This document shows positions 44,394-61,537 of a stretch of 64,000 nt of DNA, piece after piece (the first letter of the stretch is position 1; every line of letters starts with the position of its first letter). A program made the translations under genes and the position numbers. Location: positions 62,001 through 126,000 of the forward strand of contig CAVRIV010000005.1 of assembly GCA_963721335.1 (NCBI GenBank), written 5' to 3'. This stretch comes from CAVXDY01 sp963721335. Its GTDB lineage: Bacteria > Actinomycetota > Thermoleophilia > Miltoncostaeales > Miltoncostaeaceae. Below the pieces are notes generated by a model that did not search any database, was not told where the DNA came from, and saw nothing but the letters and a program-made list of their open reading frames with translations.

Positions 44394-46491
44394 CTAGGAG
44401 GCGGCGCCCCGCTGCTTGATCTCCTCGGCGATGGAGACCGGGACCTCCTGATACGAGTGGAACTGCATCGTGAAGGTGGCGCGGCCCTGGGTGGCGGACC
44501 GGACCGAGGTGGCGTAGCCGAACATCTCCGACAGCGGCACCTGGGCGGTGACCACCTCCGTGGTGGCCCCGCGGGTCTCCATCCCCCCGATGCGCCCGCG
44601 CCGCTGGCTGAGGTCGCCGACGACGGTCCCGACGTAGTCCTTCGGCACGACGACCTCGACGGCCATCACGGGCTCGAGAAGCGTCGGGGATGCGCGCCTG
44701 GCGGCCTCCTTGAAGGCCATCGACCCGGCGATCTTGAAGGCGATCTCGGACGAGTCGACCTCGTGGTAGGAGCCGTCCACCAGCTCCACCTTGATGTCCA
44801 CGAGCGGGTAGCCGGCGACCACGCCGCCCTCCATCGCCTCGCGAACGCCCTGGTCGACCGCCGGGATGTACTCCCGCGGGATGCTGCCGCCCACGATCTT
44901 GCTCTCGAACTCGTAGCCGCCGTTCTTGTTGGGCTCGACCGTCAGGTAGACGTGGCCGAACTGGCCGCGGCCACCGGTCTGGCGGACGAAGCGGCCCTCG
45001 ACCTTCTCGACGCGCTTCCGGATCGTCTCGCGGTAGGCGACCTGCGGCGCGCCGACGTTGGCGTCCACGCCGAACTCGCGCATGAGCCGGTCGACGATGA
45101 TCTCGAGGTGCAGCTCGCCCATTCCGGAGATGACGGTCTGCGCCGTCTCATCGTCGGTGCGCACCCGGAAGGTGGGGTCCTCGTCCGACAGGCGCGTGAG
45201 CGCCTGCCCGAGCTTCTCCTGGTCCTGCTTGGTCTTCGGCTCGATCGCGAGGCCGATGACCGGCTCCGGGAACGTCATCTGCTCCAGGATCACGGGGTCG
45301 GCGGCGTCCGTGAGGGTGTCGCCGGTGGTCGTGGTCTTGAGGCCGACGGCGGCGACGATGTCGCCCGCCGTGACGCTGTCGACGTCCTCGCGGTGGTTCG
45401 CGTGCATCATGAGCAGCCGGCCGACCCGCTCCTTGCGGTCCTTGGTGGCGTTCATGACGCTCGAGCCGGTGGACACCGTGCCGGAGTACACCCGCAGGTA
45501 GGTGAGGCGCCCCACGTAGGGGTCGCTCATCACCTTGAACGCGAGCGCCGAGAACGGGCCCGTTCGGGTCGGCCGCGCGGGTGACCTCCTCGTCCGTGCC
45601 GGGCACCAGCCCCACGGCGGGGAGCACGTCGAGCGGTGAGGGCAGCAGGTCGATGATCGCGTCGAGCAGGGGCTGAACGCCCTTGTTCTTGAAGGACGAC
45701 CCGCACAGCACGGGGGTCATGGCGATGTTGAGCACCGCCGTGCGGATGGCCGCGACGAGCCGGTCCACCTCGATCTCCCGGCCCTCGAGGTAGGCGTCGG
45801 CGAGCTCCTCGTCGTGGTCGGAGGCGACCGAGATCAGCTCCTCGCGGGCGGCCTCGGCCGCGGCGCGCATCTCCTCGGGGATCTCGGTGACGTCGAACTC
45901 GGTGCCGAGGTCGTCCTTGTAGACGATCGCCTTCATCCCGATGAGGTCGATGATCCCGCGGAAGTCGGCCTCCTCGCCGATCGGCAGCTGGATCGGGACC
46001 GCTCGCGTGCCGAGGCGGTCGACCATGGTCTTGACGGCCTTCGCGAAGTCCGCGCCGACGCGGTCCATCTTGTTGACGTAGGCGATCCGCGGCACGCCGT
46101 AGCGGTCGGCCTGACGCCAGACGGTCTCGCTCTGTGGCTCGACGCCGGCCACCGAGTCGAACACGGCGACGGCCCCGTCGAGCACCCTCAGGCTGCGCTC
46201 GACCTCGATCGTGAAGTCCACGTGCCCCGGGGTGTCGAGGATGTTGATGCGGTGGTCGCGCCAGAAGCACGTCGTCGCGGCGCTCGTGATCGTGATGCCG
46301 CGCTCCTGCTCCTGCGCCATCCAGTCCATGGTGGCGGCGCCGTCGTGGACCTCGCCGATCCGGTGCGTGCGGCCGGTGTAGTAGAGGATCCGCTCGGTGG
46401 TCGTCGTCTTGCCGGCATCGATGTGGGCCATGATGCCGATGTTGCGGGTCTTCTCGAGGGAGACCGTCCTTGCCGTCGTCGTCACGCCCAC
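44394..46491 (-). CDS. fusA: Elongation factor G (one frameshift)
   Basis: GTPase domain: IMAHIDAGKTTTTERILYYT, QERGITITSAATTC, NILDTPGHVDFTIEVERS, YVNKMDRVGADF. The frame breaks near 45560 (after TRAADPNG) and resumes as FKVMSDPYVGRLTYLRVY-like sequence through domains III-V (EVPVSIAEEIKQRGAAS at the end). Length 3n+1, one insertion; repaired size about 698 residues. It drives ribosomal translocation. Confidence 0.94.
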
Positions 46492-46556
46492 TCACCTCAT
46501 CCGTTCGTCGTCGCGCGGCCACTCGGCCTCGCGTCATTCATCCCGACCACCCACCC

Positions 46557-46573
46557 CCCGCCGCGAGGGCGGG
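46557..46573 (-). promoter_or_regulatory. Hairpin between rpsG and fusA
   Basis: CCCGCC/GGCGGG with a 5-base loop, 5 bases after the rpsG stop, in an 86-base gap. It may adjust fusA expression; no T run on the minus strand. Confidence 0.35.
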
Positions 46574-46577
46574 ATCC

Positions 46578-47048
46578 CTACCAGCGGTAGTGCGCGAACG
46601 CCTTGTTCGCCTGGGCCATGCGGTAGAGGTCGTCCTTCCGCTTGAAGGCGCCCCCCTGCGAGCCGAGCGCGTCGAGGAGCTCGTTCGCGAGTCGCTCGCT
46701 CATCTGCTTCTCCCGCCGCTCGCGCGCGAACCGGACGATCCAGCGAATGGCGAGCGTGCGCCCGCGGCGGGGCGGCACCTCGATCGGCACCTGGTAGGTG
46801 GCGCCGCCCACCCGCCGTGACTTCACCTCGAGCGCGGGGGTGACGTTGCGCACCGCCTCCTCCATCACCGCGACCGGATCGCGACCGGTGCGGTCACGGA
46901 TCCGCTCGAGCGCGCCGTAGACGACGCCCTCGGCGGTGGACTTCTTGCCGTCCTTCAGGACGCGGCTCACCACCTGGGTGACCAGGGTGCTTGTGTAGAC
47001 CGGGTCCGGATCGAGCGGACGACGGGTGACGACGGCTCTGCGCGGCAC
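46578..47048 (-). CDS. rpsG: 30S ribosomal protein S7
   Basis: 156 residues, PRRAVVTRRPLDPDPVYTST and ANELLDALGSQGGAFKRKDD, ending HRMA-like LYRMAQANKAFAHYRW. Nucleates the 30S head. GTG 47048 shares a base with the rpsL stop. Intact frame. Confidence 0.97.
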   Translation of the reverse strand: MPRRAVVTRRPLDPDPVYTSTLVTQVVSRVLKDGKKSTAEGVVYGALERIRDRTGRDPVAVMEEAVRNVTPALEVKSRRVGGATYQVPIEVPPRRGRTLAIRWIVRFARERREKQMSERLANELLDALGSQGGAFKRKDDLYRMAQANKAFAHYRW

Positions 47049-47419
47049 TACTTGGGCGTCTTCGCGCCGTACTTCGAACGGGCCTTCCGACGCTCGGCGA
47101 CGCCCGCGGCATCGAGCGCCGCTCGGATCACCTTGTAGCGCACGCCCGGCAGATCCTTCACGCGCCCCCCGCGGACCAGCACCACGGAGTGCTCCTGGAG
47201 GTTGTGCCCCTCCCCCGGGATGTAGGAAGTGATCTCCATCTGGTTGGTGAGCCGCACGCGCGCCACCTTCCGAAGTGCCGAGTTCGGCTTCTTCGGCGTG
47301 GTGGTGTAGACGCGCGTGCAGACGCCGCGCTTCTGCGGCGCGCCGCGCAGCGCGGGCGTGGACACCTTGGTGAACTTCGGCTTGCGGCCCTTGCGGACCA
47401 GCTGGTTGATCGTCGGCAC
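47048..47419 (-). CDS. rpsL: 30S ribosomal protein S12
   Basis: 123 residues from GTG: PTINQLVRKGRKPKFTKVST, TTTPKKPNSALRKVARVRLT (with the streptomycin-sensitive Lys form) and GVRYKVIRAALDAAGVAERR. The frame is open upstream but the conserved start is clear. First gene of the rpsL-rpsG-fusA unit. Confidence 0.97.
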   Translation of the reverse strand: MPTINQLVRKGRKPKFTKVSTPALRGAPQKRGVCTRVYTTTPKKPNSALRKVARVRLTNQMEITSYIPGEGHNLQEHSVVLVRGGRVKDLPGVRYKVIRAALDAAGVAERRKARSKYGAKTPK

Positions 47420-47445
47420 TGTCGCCTTTGTCCGGTCACGACGGA

Positions 47446-47477
47446 GCCGCCCTCTCGGGCGGCGCCCGGGAACGGTA
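47446..47477 (-). promoter_or_regulatory. rpsL promoter and leader hairpin
   Basis: TACCGT on minus (47472-47477) is followed by a GCCGCCC/GGGCGGC tetraloop hairpin (47446-47463) in a leader of about 45 bases. Confidence 0.45.
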
Positions 47478-47522
47478 GCACGCACGAGCGGGCCTCAGAA
47501 GGGCCGGCCCGGCCGGGCCGGG

Positions 47523-48302
47523 TCATGTGCGCGGAGTGACGCTCTCGAGCCTGAGGTCGGCGTGGGCGTCGAGGGTGACGACGCCCCGGATGCGCATCTC
47601 GATGGTCCAGCGCAGGGGCAGCGCGAGGGCCGGCGACCACCAGCGGGTGTCGGTGCGCGTGCCCGGGTGGGCTCCTCCGGTGTCGCCGACCGTGCTCACC
47701 ACCACGCAGGGGATCCGGCGCCCCTCGATCTCGACGGCCTCGCGCCGCAGCACCCGGCTGCGGAACGACACCGGCAGGTCGCCGGCCGCGTAGCGGCCCG
47801 ACCAGCTGCGGCCCACCCGCAGGTCGGGCGGCAGGTGGACCGGCGCCGGGCGCAGGTCGCGCCGGTCGTCCCGGCCGACGCCGAGGAACTTCACCTCGGT
47901 CCGCCGCGAGACGGCCCGTGACCCGCCGTCCGGGGCCACGCGCAGCCGCAGCCCCTCGATGTGCTCCTGGCTGATGTCGAGCTCCTCCGCGTAGCCGCCC
48001 GGCACATGCGTGACGACGTAGCGCGCGTGGGCGGGGAGATCCCGGGAGATCGACACCGGACCGGCCCCGCCGCTCTCCGATCCGCTCTGGTCATAGGTGT
48101 AGACGCCCGGCCGGGGGACTCCGGGGGCCGCGGAGCCGCCCTCCGCGCCGCCCTCCCGGCGGAAGGCCGCCACGGCCGCGTCCTCGCTCACGGGCGTGCT
48201 CGACCGCGCGTCGTTCCACGCCCAGATCCCGGCGCCCGCGAGGGCGAGGATCACGAGCAGGACGGCCGCGAGCAGCGGGCGGGCGGTGAGGCGGCGGAGC
48301 AT
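47523..48302 (-). CDS. Membrane-anchored extracytoplasmic protein, unknown function
   Basis: 259 residues: an N-terminal anchor (RPLLAAVLLVILALAGAGIW) followed by a secreted beta-rich domain with GVYTYDQSGSE, LPAHARYVVTHVPGGYAEEL and DTRWWSPALALPLRWTIEM, which has the feel of beta-barrel lipid- or polymer-binding folds seen in uncharacterised actinobacterial proteins. No catalytic motif. TACCCT lies 7 bases before ATG 48302, a leaderless arrangement. Confidence 0.65.
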   Translation of the reverse strand: MLRRLTARPLLAAVLLVILALAGAGIWAWNDARSSTPVSEDAAVAAFRREGGAEGGSAAPGVPRPGVYTYDQSGSESGGAGPVSISRDLPAHARYVVTHVPGGYAEELDISQEHIEGLRLRVAPDGGSRAVSRRTEVKFLGVGRDDRRDLRPAPVHLPPDLRVGRSWSGRYAAGDLPVSFRSRVLRREAVEIEGRRIPCVVVSTVGDTGGAHPGTRTDTRWWSPALALPLRWTIEMRIRGVVTLDAHADLRLESVTPRT

Positions 48303-48349
48303 GGAGGGCAGGGTAGAACGCGGCGGTGGGAGGGGCGCTCGGGGTGGAT

Positions 48350-48383
48350 GGCCAATTGGCCGTCCCGCCCGCGGCCAATTGGC
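48350..48383. repeat. Paired palindromes GGCCAATTGGCC, 23 bases apart
   Basis: GGCCAATTGGCC at 48350-48361 and GGCCAATTGGC at 48373-48383, about two helical turns apart, in the gap between two divergent envelope genes. They could be a double operator, or copies of a dispersed repeat also seen at 37052. Confidence 0.7.
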
Positions 48384-48454
48384 ACTCGCCACCGAAGCCC
48401 CTTCTACAACGGGGATTTCACCCTGCTCGGGGCCGTGTTGGTACCGTCGGCCGC

Positions 48455-49306
48455 ATGGTGCACCGCCGCCATCGCGGTCGTCGAGAGGCCCTCGCCTGCT
48501 GCCCGGCGTGCGCGGCGTCGGTGGCGCGCCGCCCGCGGCGCGGACGGGGCCGGCCTCCGTGGGCATGGGTGACCCTGCTCGGCGTGGTGGCCGCGCTGGT
48601 GCCGCTGGCGGCGATGGAGGACGGGCCGGCCGGCGCGACCTCGGCCCAGGCGGCATCCTCGCCCGCCCCGGCCCCCGCCCCGGCGCCTGCCCCGGCCCCG
48701 CCCCCCACCCGGGCGCCGGCGCCCCCGCCTCCGGCGACGGTCGAGCGCCGCGACGCGCGGCCGCGGGTTGACTGGCACGAGAGCATCGCCCACGGCACCC
48801 CGAACTCCGGGAGCCTCGAGGGCGGCGTCCGGCTCCCGTCCGAGGGCCCCGGCTTCTACACCTACAACCCCGCGACCCAGGAGCCCCCGGGCGGCGAGGG
48901 CCGCAGGTGGGGGACCGCCGCGCTCGTGCACCAGATGATCGATCTCGGCGAGTGGTGGGCGCGCACCCATCCCAAGCGCCCGCGCCTCGGCATCGGCGAC
49001 CTGGCCCAGGAGCACGGCGGGTCGTTCCTCGGTCCGGTCGTGGGACACGCCTCCCACGAGAACGGCCTCGACGTGGACATCCGGCTGGTCCGGGGCGACG
49101 GTCGCGAGTCGGCGGCCGACCCGACCACCTACGACCCCGCCCTCACCCAGGCGGTCGTCGACCGGCTGATCGCCCAGGGGGCGAGCCTGGTGCTGAAGGG
49201 GCCCAACCTCGCCGTGAGCGGGCCGAGCGGCATCGTCATGGACTGGCCCGGCCACGACGACCACCTGCACGTCAGGTTCCCGGACCCCGACGGGACGGGT
49301 AACTGA
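48455..49306 (+). CDS. Penicillin-insensitive murein endopeptidase-like zinc peptidase
   Basis: 283 residues: signal/anchor (WVTLLGVVAALVPLAAM), a Pro-Ala linker (residues about 65-95), then a MepA-like LAS metallopeptidase domain with zinc ligands in GHASHENGLDVDIRLVRG and HDDHLHVRFPDPD. It cleaves peptide cross-links of peptidoglycan outside the membrane. ATG 48455 lies 7 bases after TACCGT, so the transcript is likely leaderless. It is divergent from another envelope protein across the paired palindromes. Confidence 0.82.
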   Translation: MVHRRHRGRREALACCPACAASVARRPRRGRGRPPWAWVTLLGVVAALVPLAAMEDGPAGATSAQAASSPAPAPAPAPAPAPPPTRAPAPPPPATVERRDARPRVDWHESIAHGTPNSGSLEGGVRLPSEGPGFYTYNPATQEPPGGEGRRWGTAALVHQMIDLGEWWARTHPKRPRLGIGDLAQEHGGSFLGPVVGHASHENGLDVDIRLVRGDGRESAADPTTYDPALTQAVVDRLIAQGASLVLKGPNLAVSGPSGIVMDWPGHDDHLHVRFPDPDGTGN

Positions 49307-49311
49307 GGTCC

Positions 49312-49701
49312 ATGAGCGACTTCACGCTCGTCAACCTCGGCGACATCGAGGACAGCGCGGTCGCGTTCGGCTACGCGCCGGCGATGGAGGCGCGGTTCGC
49401 CCGCGAGGCGCTCGACTGCGAGCGGACCGGGCTCAGCTACCAGCGGCTGGCGCCGGACGCGACGGGGCCGTTCGGCCACGTCCACGGGGAGGACGAGGAG
49501 ATCTACGTCGTCCTCTCGGGCACGGGCCAGGCGAAGCTCGGCGACGAGATCGTGGACCTGAAGCCTCTCGACGCGGTACGGGTCGCCCCGGGGACGCCGC
49601 GCGGGTTCGCGGCCGGGCCCGAGGGCCTCGAGCTGCTGGCCTTCGGCGAGCACACGGAGGGCGACCCGCAGCTGATCCCCGACCTCTGGGACGAGGCGTG
49701 A
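49312..49701 (+). CDS. Single-domain cupin protein
   Basis: 129 residues. Cupin motif 1 is FGHVHGEDEEIYVVLSGTGQ (H-x-H ... E), motif 2 is VRVAPGTPRGFAAGPEGLEL in which the usual metal His is not obvious. It is a small beta-barrel protein; the ligand is unknown. It starts 5 bases after the endopeptidase and is probably cotranscribed. Confidence 0.85.
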   Translation: MSDFTLVNLGDIEDSAVAFGYAPAMEARFAREALDCERTGLSYQRLAPDATGPFGHVHGEDEEIYVVLSGTGQAKLGDEIVDLKPLDAVRVAPGTPRGFAAGPEGLELLAFGEHTEGDPQLIPDLWDEA

Positions 49702-49827
49702 CGGCCTCGTAGCGGGGACGGCAGGCGCTTGCCCGGTCGCGGCGAAGAGGGCCGGGCTCGGGCTGTCACGCGTGAGCCACGGCCGGTGGGGGAACGACGA
49801 GGGGATGCCCCATGCGAGCATCCGCCC

Positions 49828-51164
49828 GTGAGCGGCGCGGCGATCTCCCCCGGCCTCGGCGCTCCGGAGGACTACGCGGTCGGCTTGCTGTTCGTGGGCC
49901 TCGCGGTGCTCGTGGCGATTCTCGCCCTGAGCCACCAGCGCGCACGGGCCTACTCGCCGAGCAGCGTCTACCTGGTGCTCGGCGCGCTCGCTGCGGCGGG
50001 CATCGCCGCCCTCGACGCCCCGGCGCTCGACCTGGTCGAGGACATCGACGTGATCGAGCGGCTCAGCGAGCTCACGGTCATCGTCGCCCTCTTCGCCACC
50101 GGCCTCCGGCTCGACCGCCGCCTGACCTGGCGGGCCTGGCGGTCCACGACGCTGCTGCTGGCGGTCGTGATGCCGCTCACGATCGCCGCCGTGGCCGGGT
50201 TCGGGTACCTCGCCATGGGCCTCTCGGCCGGCGCGGCGATCGTCCTCGGCGCGGCGCTCGCGCCGACCGATCCCGTCCTCGCCGGAGACCTCGGCGTGGG
50301 CCCGCCGGGCGAGTCCGACGAAACCGAGCCGACGTTCGCGCTCACATCGGAGGCCGGGCTCAACGACGGGCTCGCCTTCCCGTTCGTCCTGCTCGGTCTC
50401 CTCGTGGCCGCCGACGGCGGGGGCGGGGACATCGCCGAGTGGATCGCGGCCGACGTCGTCTACGCCACGCTCGCGGGCGTCGCCATCGGCGCGCTCGGGG
50501 GCTGGGCCCTGTCGGCGCTCGCGGCGAGGCTGCGCGAGCGGAGCCTCGTCGACCGCGAGCTCGACGGCTGGGCCGCCCTGGGAGCCGTGCTCGCCATCTA
50601 CGGCCTGACCCAGGTCGCGGGCGCGTACGGCTTCCTCGCCGCGTTCGCGGGTGGGATCGCCTTCCGCCGGCGCGAGCGCGACCACGAGTACAACCAGGCC
50701 GTCCACGCCGGTGCCGAGACCGTCGAGCGGGTGCTCGAGCTGGCGATGATCCTGCTGCTTGGGAGCCTGATCACGATCGATGGGCTGGCGGCGCCCGGGG
50801 TTGCCGGCTGGCTACTCGTGCCGACCCTGCTGCTGCTCATCCGCCCGGCAGCCTCCGCGGTCGGCCTCGTGGGGTCCCCGCTCGGGCCCCGCGAGCGCGT
50901 CTGGGTCGGCTGGTTCGGCGTCCGCGGGATCGGATCGCTCTACTACGCCGCGGCCGCGGTCGGCGCGGGCGTGCTGGGGCCCGCCGAGGCCGACGTCGTC
51001 CTCTGGACCGTCGTCGCGGTGATGCTCGTCTCGATCGTCGTCCACGGAGTCACCGGCGCGCCGCTCACCCGGCGCCTGCTCGGTGAGGAGCTGCGCGCCG
51101 ACGAGGAGCCCGGCGGCGCGCCTGCCGCCGGCCGGCCCCGTGCGGGACCGGCCGGCGGCGCCGC

Positions 51165-51168
<4 letters not shown>
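49828..51168 (+). CDS. Na+/H+ antiporter, CPA1 family
   Basis: 446 residues, about twelve membrane segments. LGAALAPTDPVLAGDLGVG, SEAGLNDGLAFPFVLLGLL and WFGVRGIGSLYYAAAAVG are the ion-translocation signatures of NhaP/KefB-like exchangers. The C-terminal 40 residues are cytoplasmic and Gly/Ala/Arg-rich. GAGCAT lies 6 bases before GTG 49828. The gene overlaps the convergent rpoC by 4 bases. Confidence 0.9.
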
Positions 51169-55710
<4,542 letters not shown>

Positions 55711-55790
55711 GCGCCTTTCTCGATTGCCGCTGCCGCACGCGTGCGCGCCGGCCGGCGTGACTCCGCCTGTCCATCGCGGCGGTCCGGCCC

Positions 55791-55811
55791 GTGAGCTCCG
55801 ATCGAGCTCAC
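55791..55811 (-). promoter_or_regulatory. Strong hairpin between rpoB and rpoC
   Basis: GTGAGCTC/GAGCTCAC forms a perfect 8-bp stem with a 5-base loop, extended by an outer CCGGC/GCCGG stem after a 2-base internal loop. It lies in a 123-base gap and has no T run, so it may be a processing or stability element. Confidence 0.5.
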
Positions 55812-55833
55812 GCGCCGGATCCGCCGGGCCCCG

Positions 55834-59598
<3,765 letters not shown>

Positions 59599-59674
59599 GT
59601 CGCGAGGCCTCCTGACGAGAGCGAGCGAGGGACGGCTGTACGCAAGGCGGTCGGCTCGCCAGGCGTAACGACGG

Positions 59675-59680
59675 ACAATA
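59675..59680 (-). promoter_or_regulatory. Extended -10 promoter of rpoBC
   Basis: TATTGT on minus, preceded by TGC, one base short of the extended -10 pattern TGN. It gives a leader of about 70 bases before the rpoB ribosome-binding site. Confidence 0.5.
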
Positions 59681-59845
59681 GCACATTCGGGCAGGTCTCA
59701 GCGGCGGCCTCGCTCACGAATTCGTGAGTGGCCGACATGGGCCGCGATGGGCGCGCCGTCGCCGTCAATCAGACCCGGGGACCAAGGCCGACAATCTTAG
59801 CACCCGCCTCGGCGGCCCCGATTTCCGGCGCTCCGGCCCGTTGGT

Positions 59846-59851
59846 CATACT
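59846..59851 (+). promoter_or_regulatory. -10 element of a leaderless gene
   Basis: CATACT followed by exactly 6 bases and ATG 59858. Confidence 0.45.
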
Positions 59852-59857
59852 GGCGCG

Positions 59858-60355
59858 ATGAGCAGCACCCTGCCCTCGTATGCCGCCGGCGCGCCGGACT
59901 CCGGGATGGACGTCCGCCTGCGGGGCCTGCTGGAGACGACGCACCGGCAGTGGACGTCGCCCGCCGAGCGCCGGCGCATGCGCGCCTTCGGGTTCCGCCC
60001 GGCCGTCGAGCCGGAGGTCCTGAAGCGCGAGTGGCACGGCCTGGCGGTGCGCGTCTCCACGGCGGGGATCCGCGCCGCGCAGCCGGGTGCGGGCGAGCTG
60101 GCGTGGGTCGCGCCGGACGGAGCCCTGCTGGTCGACGGCGAGCCCTACACCGGGCAGCCGGAGGCCCTGCCCCTCGTCGAGAGCCTCCTCGCCCTCATCG
60201 CCGCCTACGAGCGCTGGGTCGAGGCGCGCGAGGGGAGGGAGGAGCGCATCGAGCGGGGACGGTCGACGTTCCCCGACCGCCGCCCGATGAACGCGCTCGC
60301 CGAGACGCGGCGGCTCCAGCGGCTCCTCCACGGGCCGTCCACCCGCCGGCGGTAG
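59858..60355 (+). CDS. Hypothetical cytoplasmic protein
   Basis: 165 residues, no signal peptide or membrane helix, rich in Arg and Glu. Contains WTSPAERRRMRAFGFRPAVE, GELAWVAPDGALLVDGEPYT and a helical C-terminal half (ALPLVESLLALIAAYERWVE). I do not recognise it. It diverges from rpoB. Confidence 0.6.
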   Translation: MSSTLPSYAAGAPDSGMDVRLRGLLETTHRQWTSPAERRRMRAFGFRPAVEPEVLKREWHGLAVRVSTAGIRAAQPGAGELAWVAPDGALLVDGEPYTGQPEALPLVESLLALIAAYERWVEAREGREERIERGRSTFPDRRPMNALAETRRLQRLLHGPSTRRR

Positions 60356-60573
60356 CCGCCGCGCCCAGGAGCCGGCCTGAATGTCGCCTCTCACGGACGA
60401 GCGCCTGACGGCGCGCGGCCCCGGACCTCCCGAGGGGGTGCGCTATGGTCGTCCCGCGGCCCCATCCTCAGCGCGAGACGACGTGGATCGGGTGGCCTGC
60501 GCCCAGACCCCGCGTATGAGCAGTGTGACGCGGTGGGCAACCAGCCTGGGCCGCGACGAAAAGGGAGTCCGAT

Positions 60574-61245
60574 ATGCGCAAGCTCTTCGAGATCGGAGGG
60601 CTCGTCGCCGCGGCCATCCTGATCGCGTTCGGCGTCGCCGCGATCGTCATGGGCGTCAACGGCCGCTCAACGGTCGAGACCAGCCTCAGCCAGGAGAAGA
60701 TCGTCGGCTCGCCCGACATGACCCCGGACCTGATCAGAGCCGAGGCGAAGGAGGCCGGTCTGCCGGCCGACCTCGACTACCCGACCGAGAGCGTCGCCGG
60801 CCTGGACATCAACACCGGCGACCGGGCGCGCGCATTCGCGGGCTACATGCGGATCCACGCGCTCGAGGCGACCGGCGGGTTCACGTACGCCGAGATGGGT
60901 CAGTACGTCGCAAAGCCGGGCGCTCCGGCGTCGGCCCTGGCGCCGGGCGGAGGCACGAGCGACCGGCAGTTCGCGGTAATCGACCCTGAGACCAAGCAGC
61001 CCCAGTCCAACGGAGCACGGACCGTGTGGGTGACCGAGACCGCGCTGGCGACCGCGCTCAACTCGACCTACATGGCCTCCCAGCTGTCGCTGTTCGCGAT
61101 CATCGTCGGCGTGGCCCTGCTGCTGGCGGGCTTCGGCTTCGCGATCCTCTCCATCGGCGGTGCGCTCCGGAACCCGGAGACCATCCTCCGGTTCCTTCAC
61201 AAGCCGGGCGCGAAGCCCGGCGCGACGGCGGTGCCCGCCGCGTAG
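60574..61245 (+). CDS. Two-helix membrane protein with extracytoplasmic domain, unknown function
   Basis: 223 residues: helix 1 GGLVAAAILIAFGVAAIVMG, an outer domain of about 130 residues (EKIVGSPDMTPDLIRAEAKE, GDRARAFAGYMRIHALEATG), helix 2 SLFAIIVGVALLLAGFGFAI and a short tail. A signature seen repeatedly in actinobacterial hypothetical proteins; function unknown. GGGAG precedes ATG 60574; TATGGT at 60444-60449 may be its -10. Confidence 0.7.
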   Translation: MRKLFEIGGLVAAAILIAFGVAAIVMGVNGRSTVETSLSQEKIVGSPDMTPDLIRAEAKEAGLPADLDYPTESVAGLDINTGDRARAFAGYMRIHALEATGGFTYAEMGQYVAKPGAPASALAPGGGTSDRQFAVIDPETKQPQSNGARTVWVTETALATALNSTYMASQLSLFAIIVGVALLLAGFGFAILSIGGALRNPETILRFLHKPGAKPGATAVPAA

Positions 61246-61251
61246 CACGCA

Positions 61252-61280
61252 CCACCCCGCCGCCACCGGCGGCGGGGTGG
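61252..61280. terminator. 13-bp perfect hairpin after the membrane protein
   Basis: CCACCCCGCCGCC pairs with GGCGGCGGGGTGG around a 3-base loop, 6 bases after the stop. No T run, but the strongest GC stem in the window. Confidence 0.65.
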
Positions 61281-61336
61281 CTCCGCGGCTCGGCCCACGA
61301 GTCCGGAGGCCACGCGCCTCGGTCTGCGCGACTCTC

Positions 61337-61537
61337 CTAGAACTTCCCGGGGACGCCTCCGCCCCTGATCATCTCCAGGTCCTCAAGCCAGCCCTGGACG
61401 CGCGCGTAGTCCTTGTCGTCGGGGTCGAGGGTGCCGAGGACCGCGGTCACCTCGTCCGTGACCGCCTCGACGTTGTGCTTGTTGGCCGTCAACACCTTCT
61501 CGCGCAGCGCGCTCTTCGCAGCCTGCTCCAGCGGCAT
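61337..61537 (-). CDS. Small hypothetical protein
   Basis: 66 residues: MPLEQAAKSALREKVLTANK, then TAVLGTLDPDDKDYARVQGW. Helical, charged, soluble. GGGAGG is well placed before ATG 61537. Composition and codon use look like a real gene. Function unknown. Confidence 0.6.
   Translation of the reverse strand: MPLEQAAKSALREKVLTANKHNVEAVTDEVTAVLGTLDPDDKDYARVQGWLEDLEMIRGGGVPGKF

Noticed and set aside
37052..48383. 23-bp period repeats as a CRISPR array
   Set aside because: Only two copies at each place, palindromic cores, no spacers of usual size and no cas genes.
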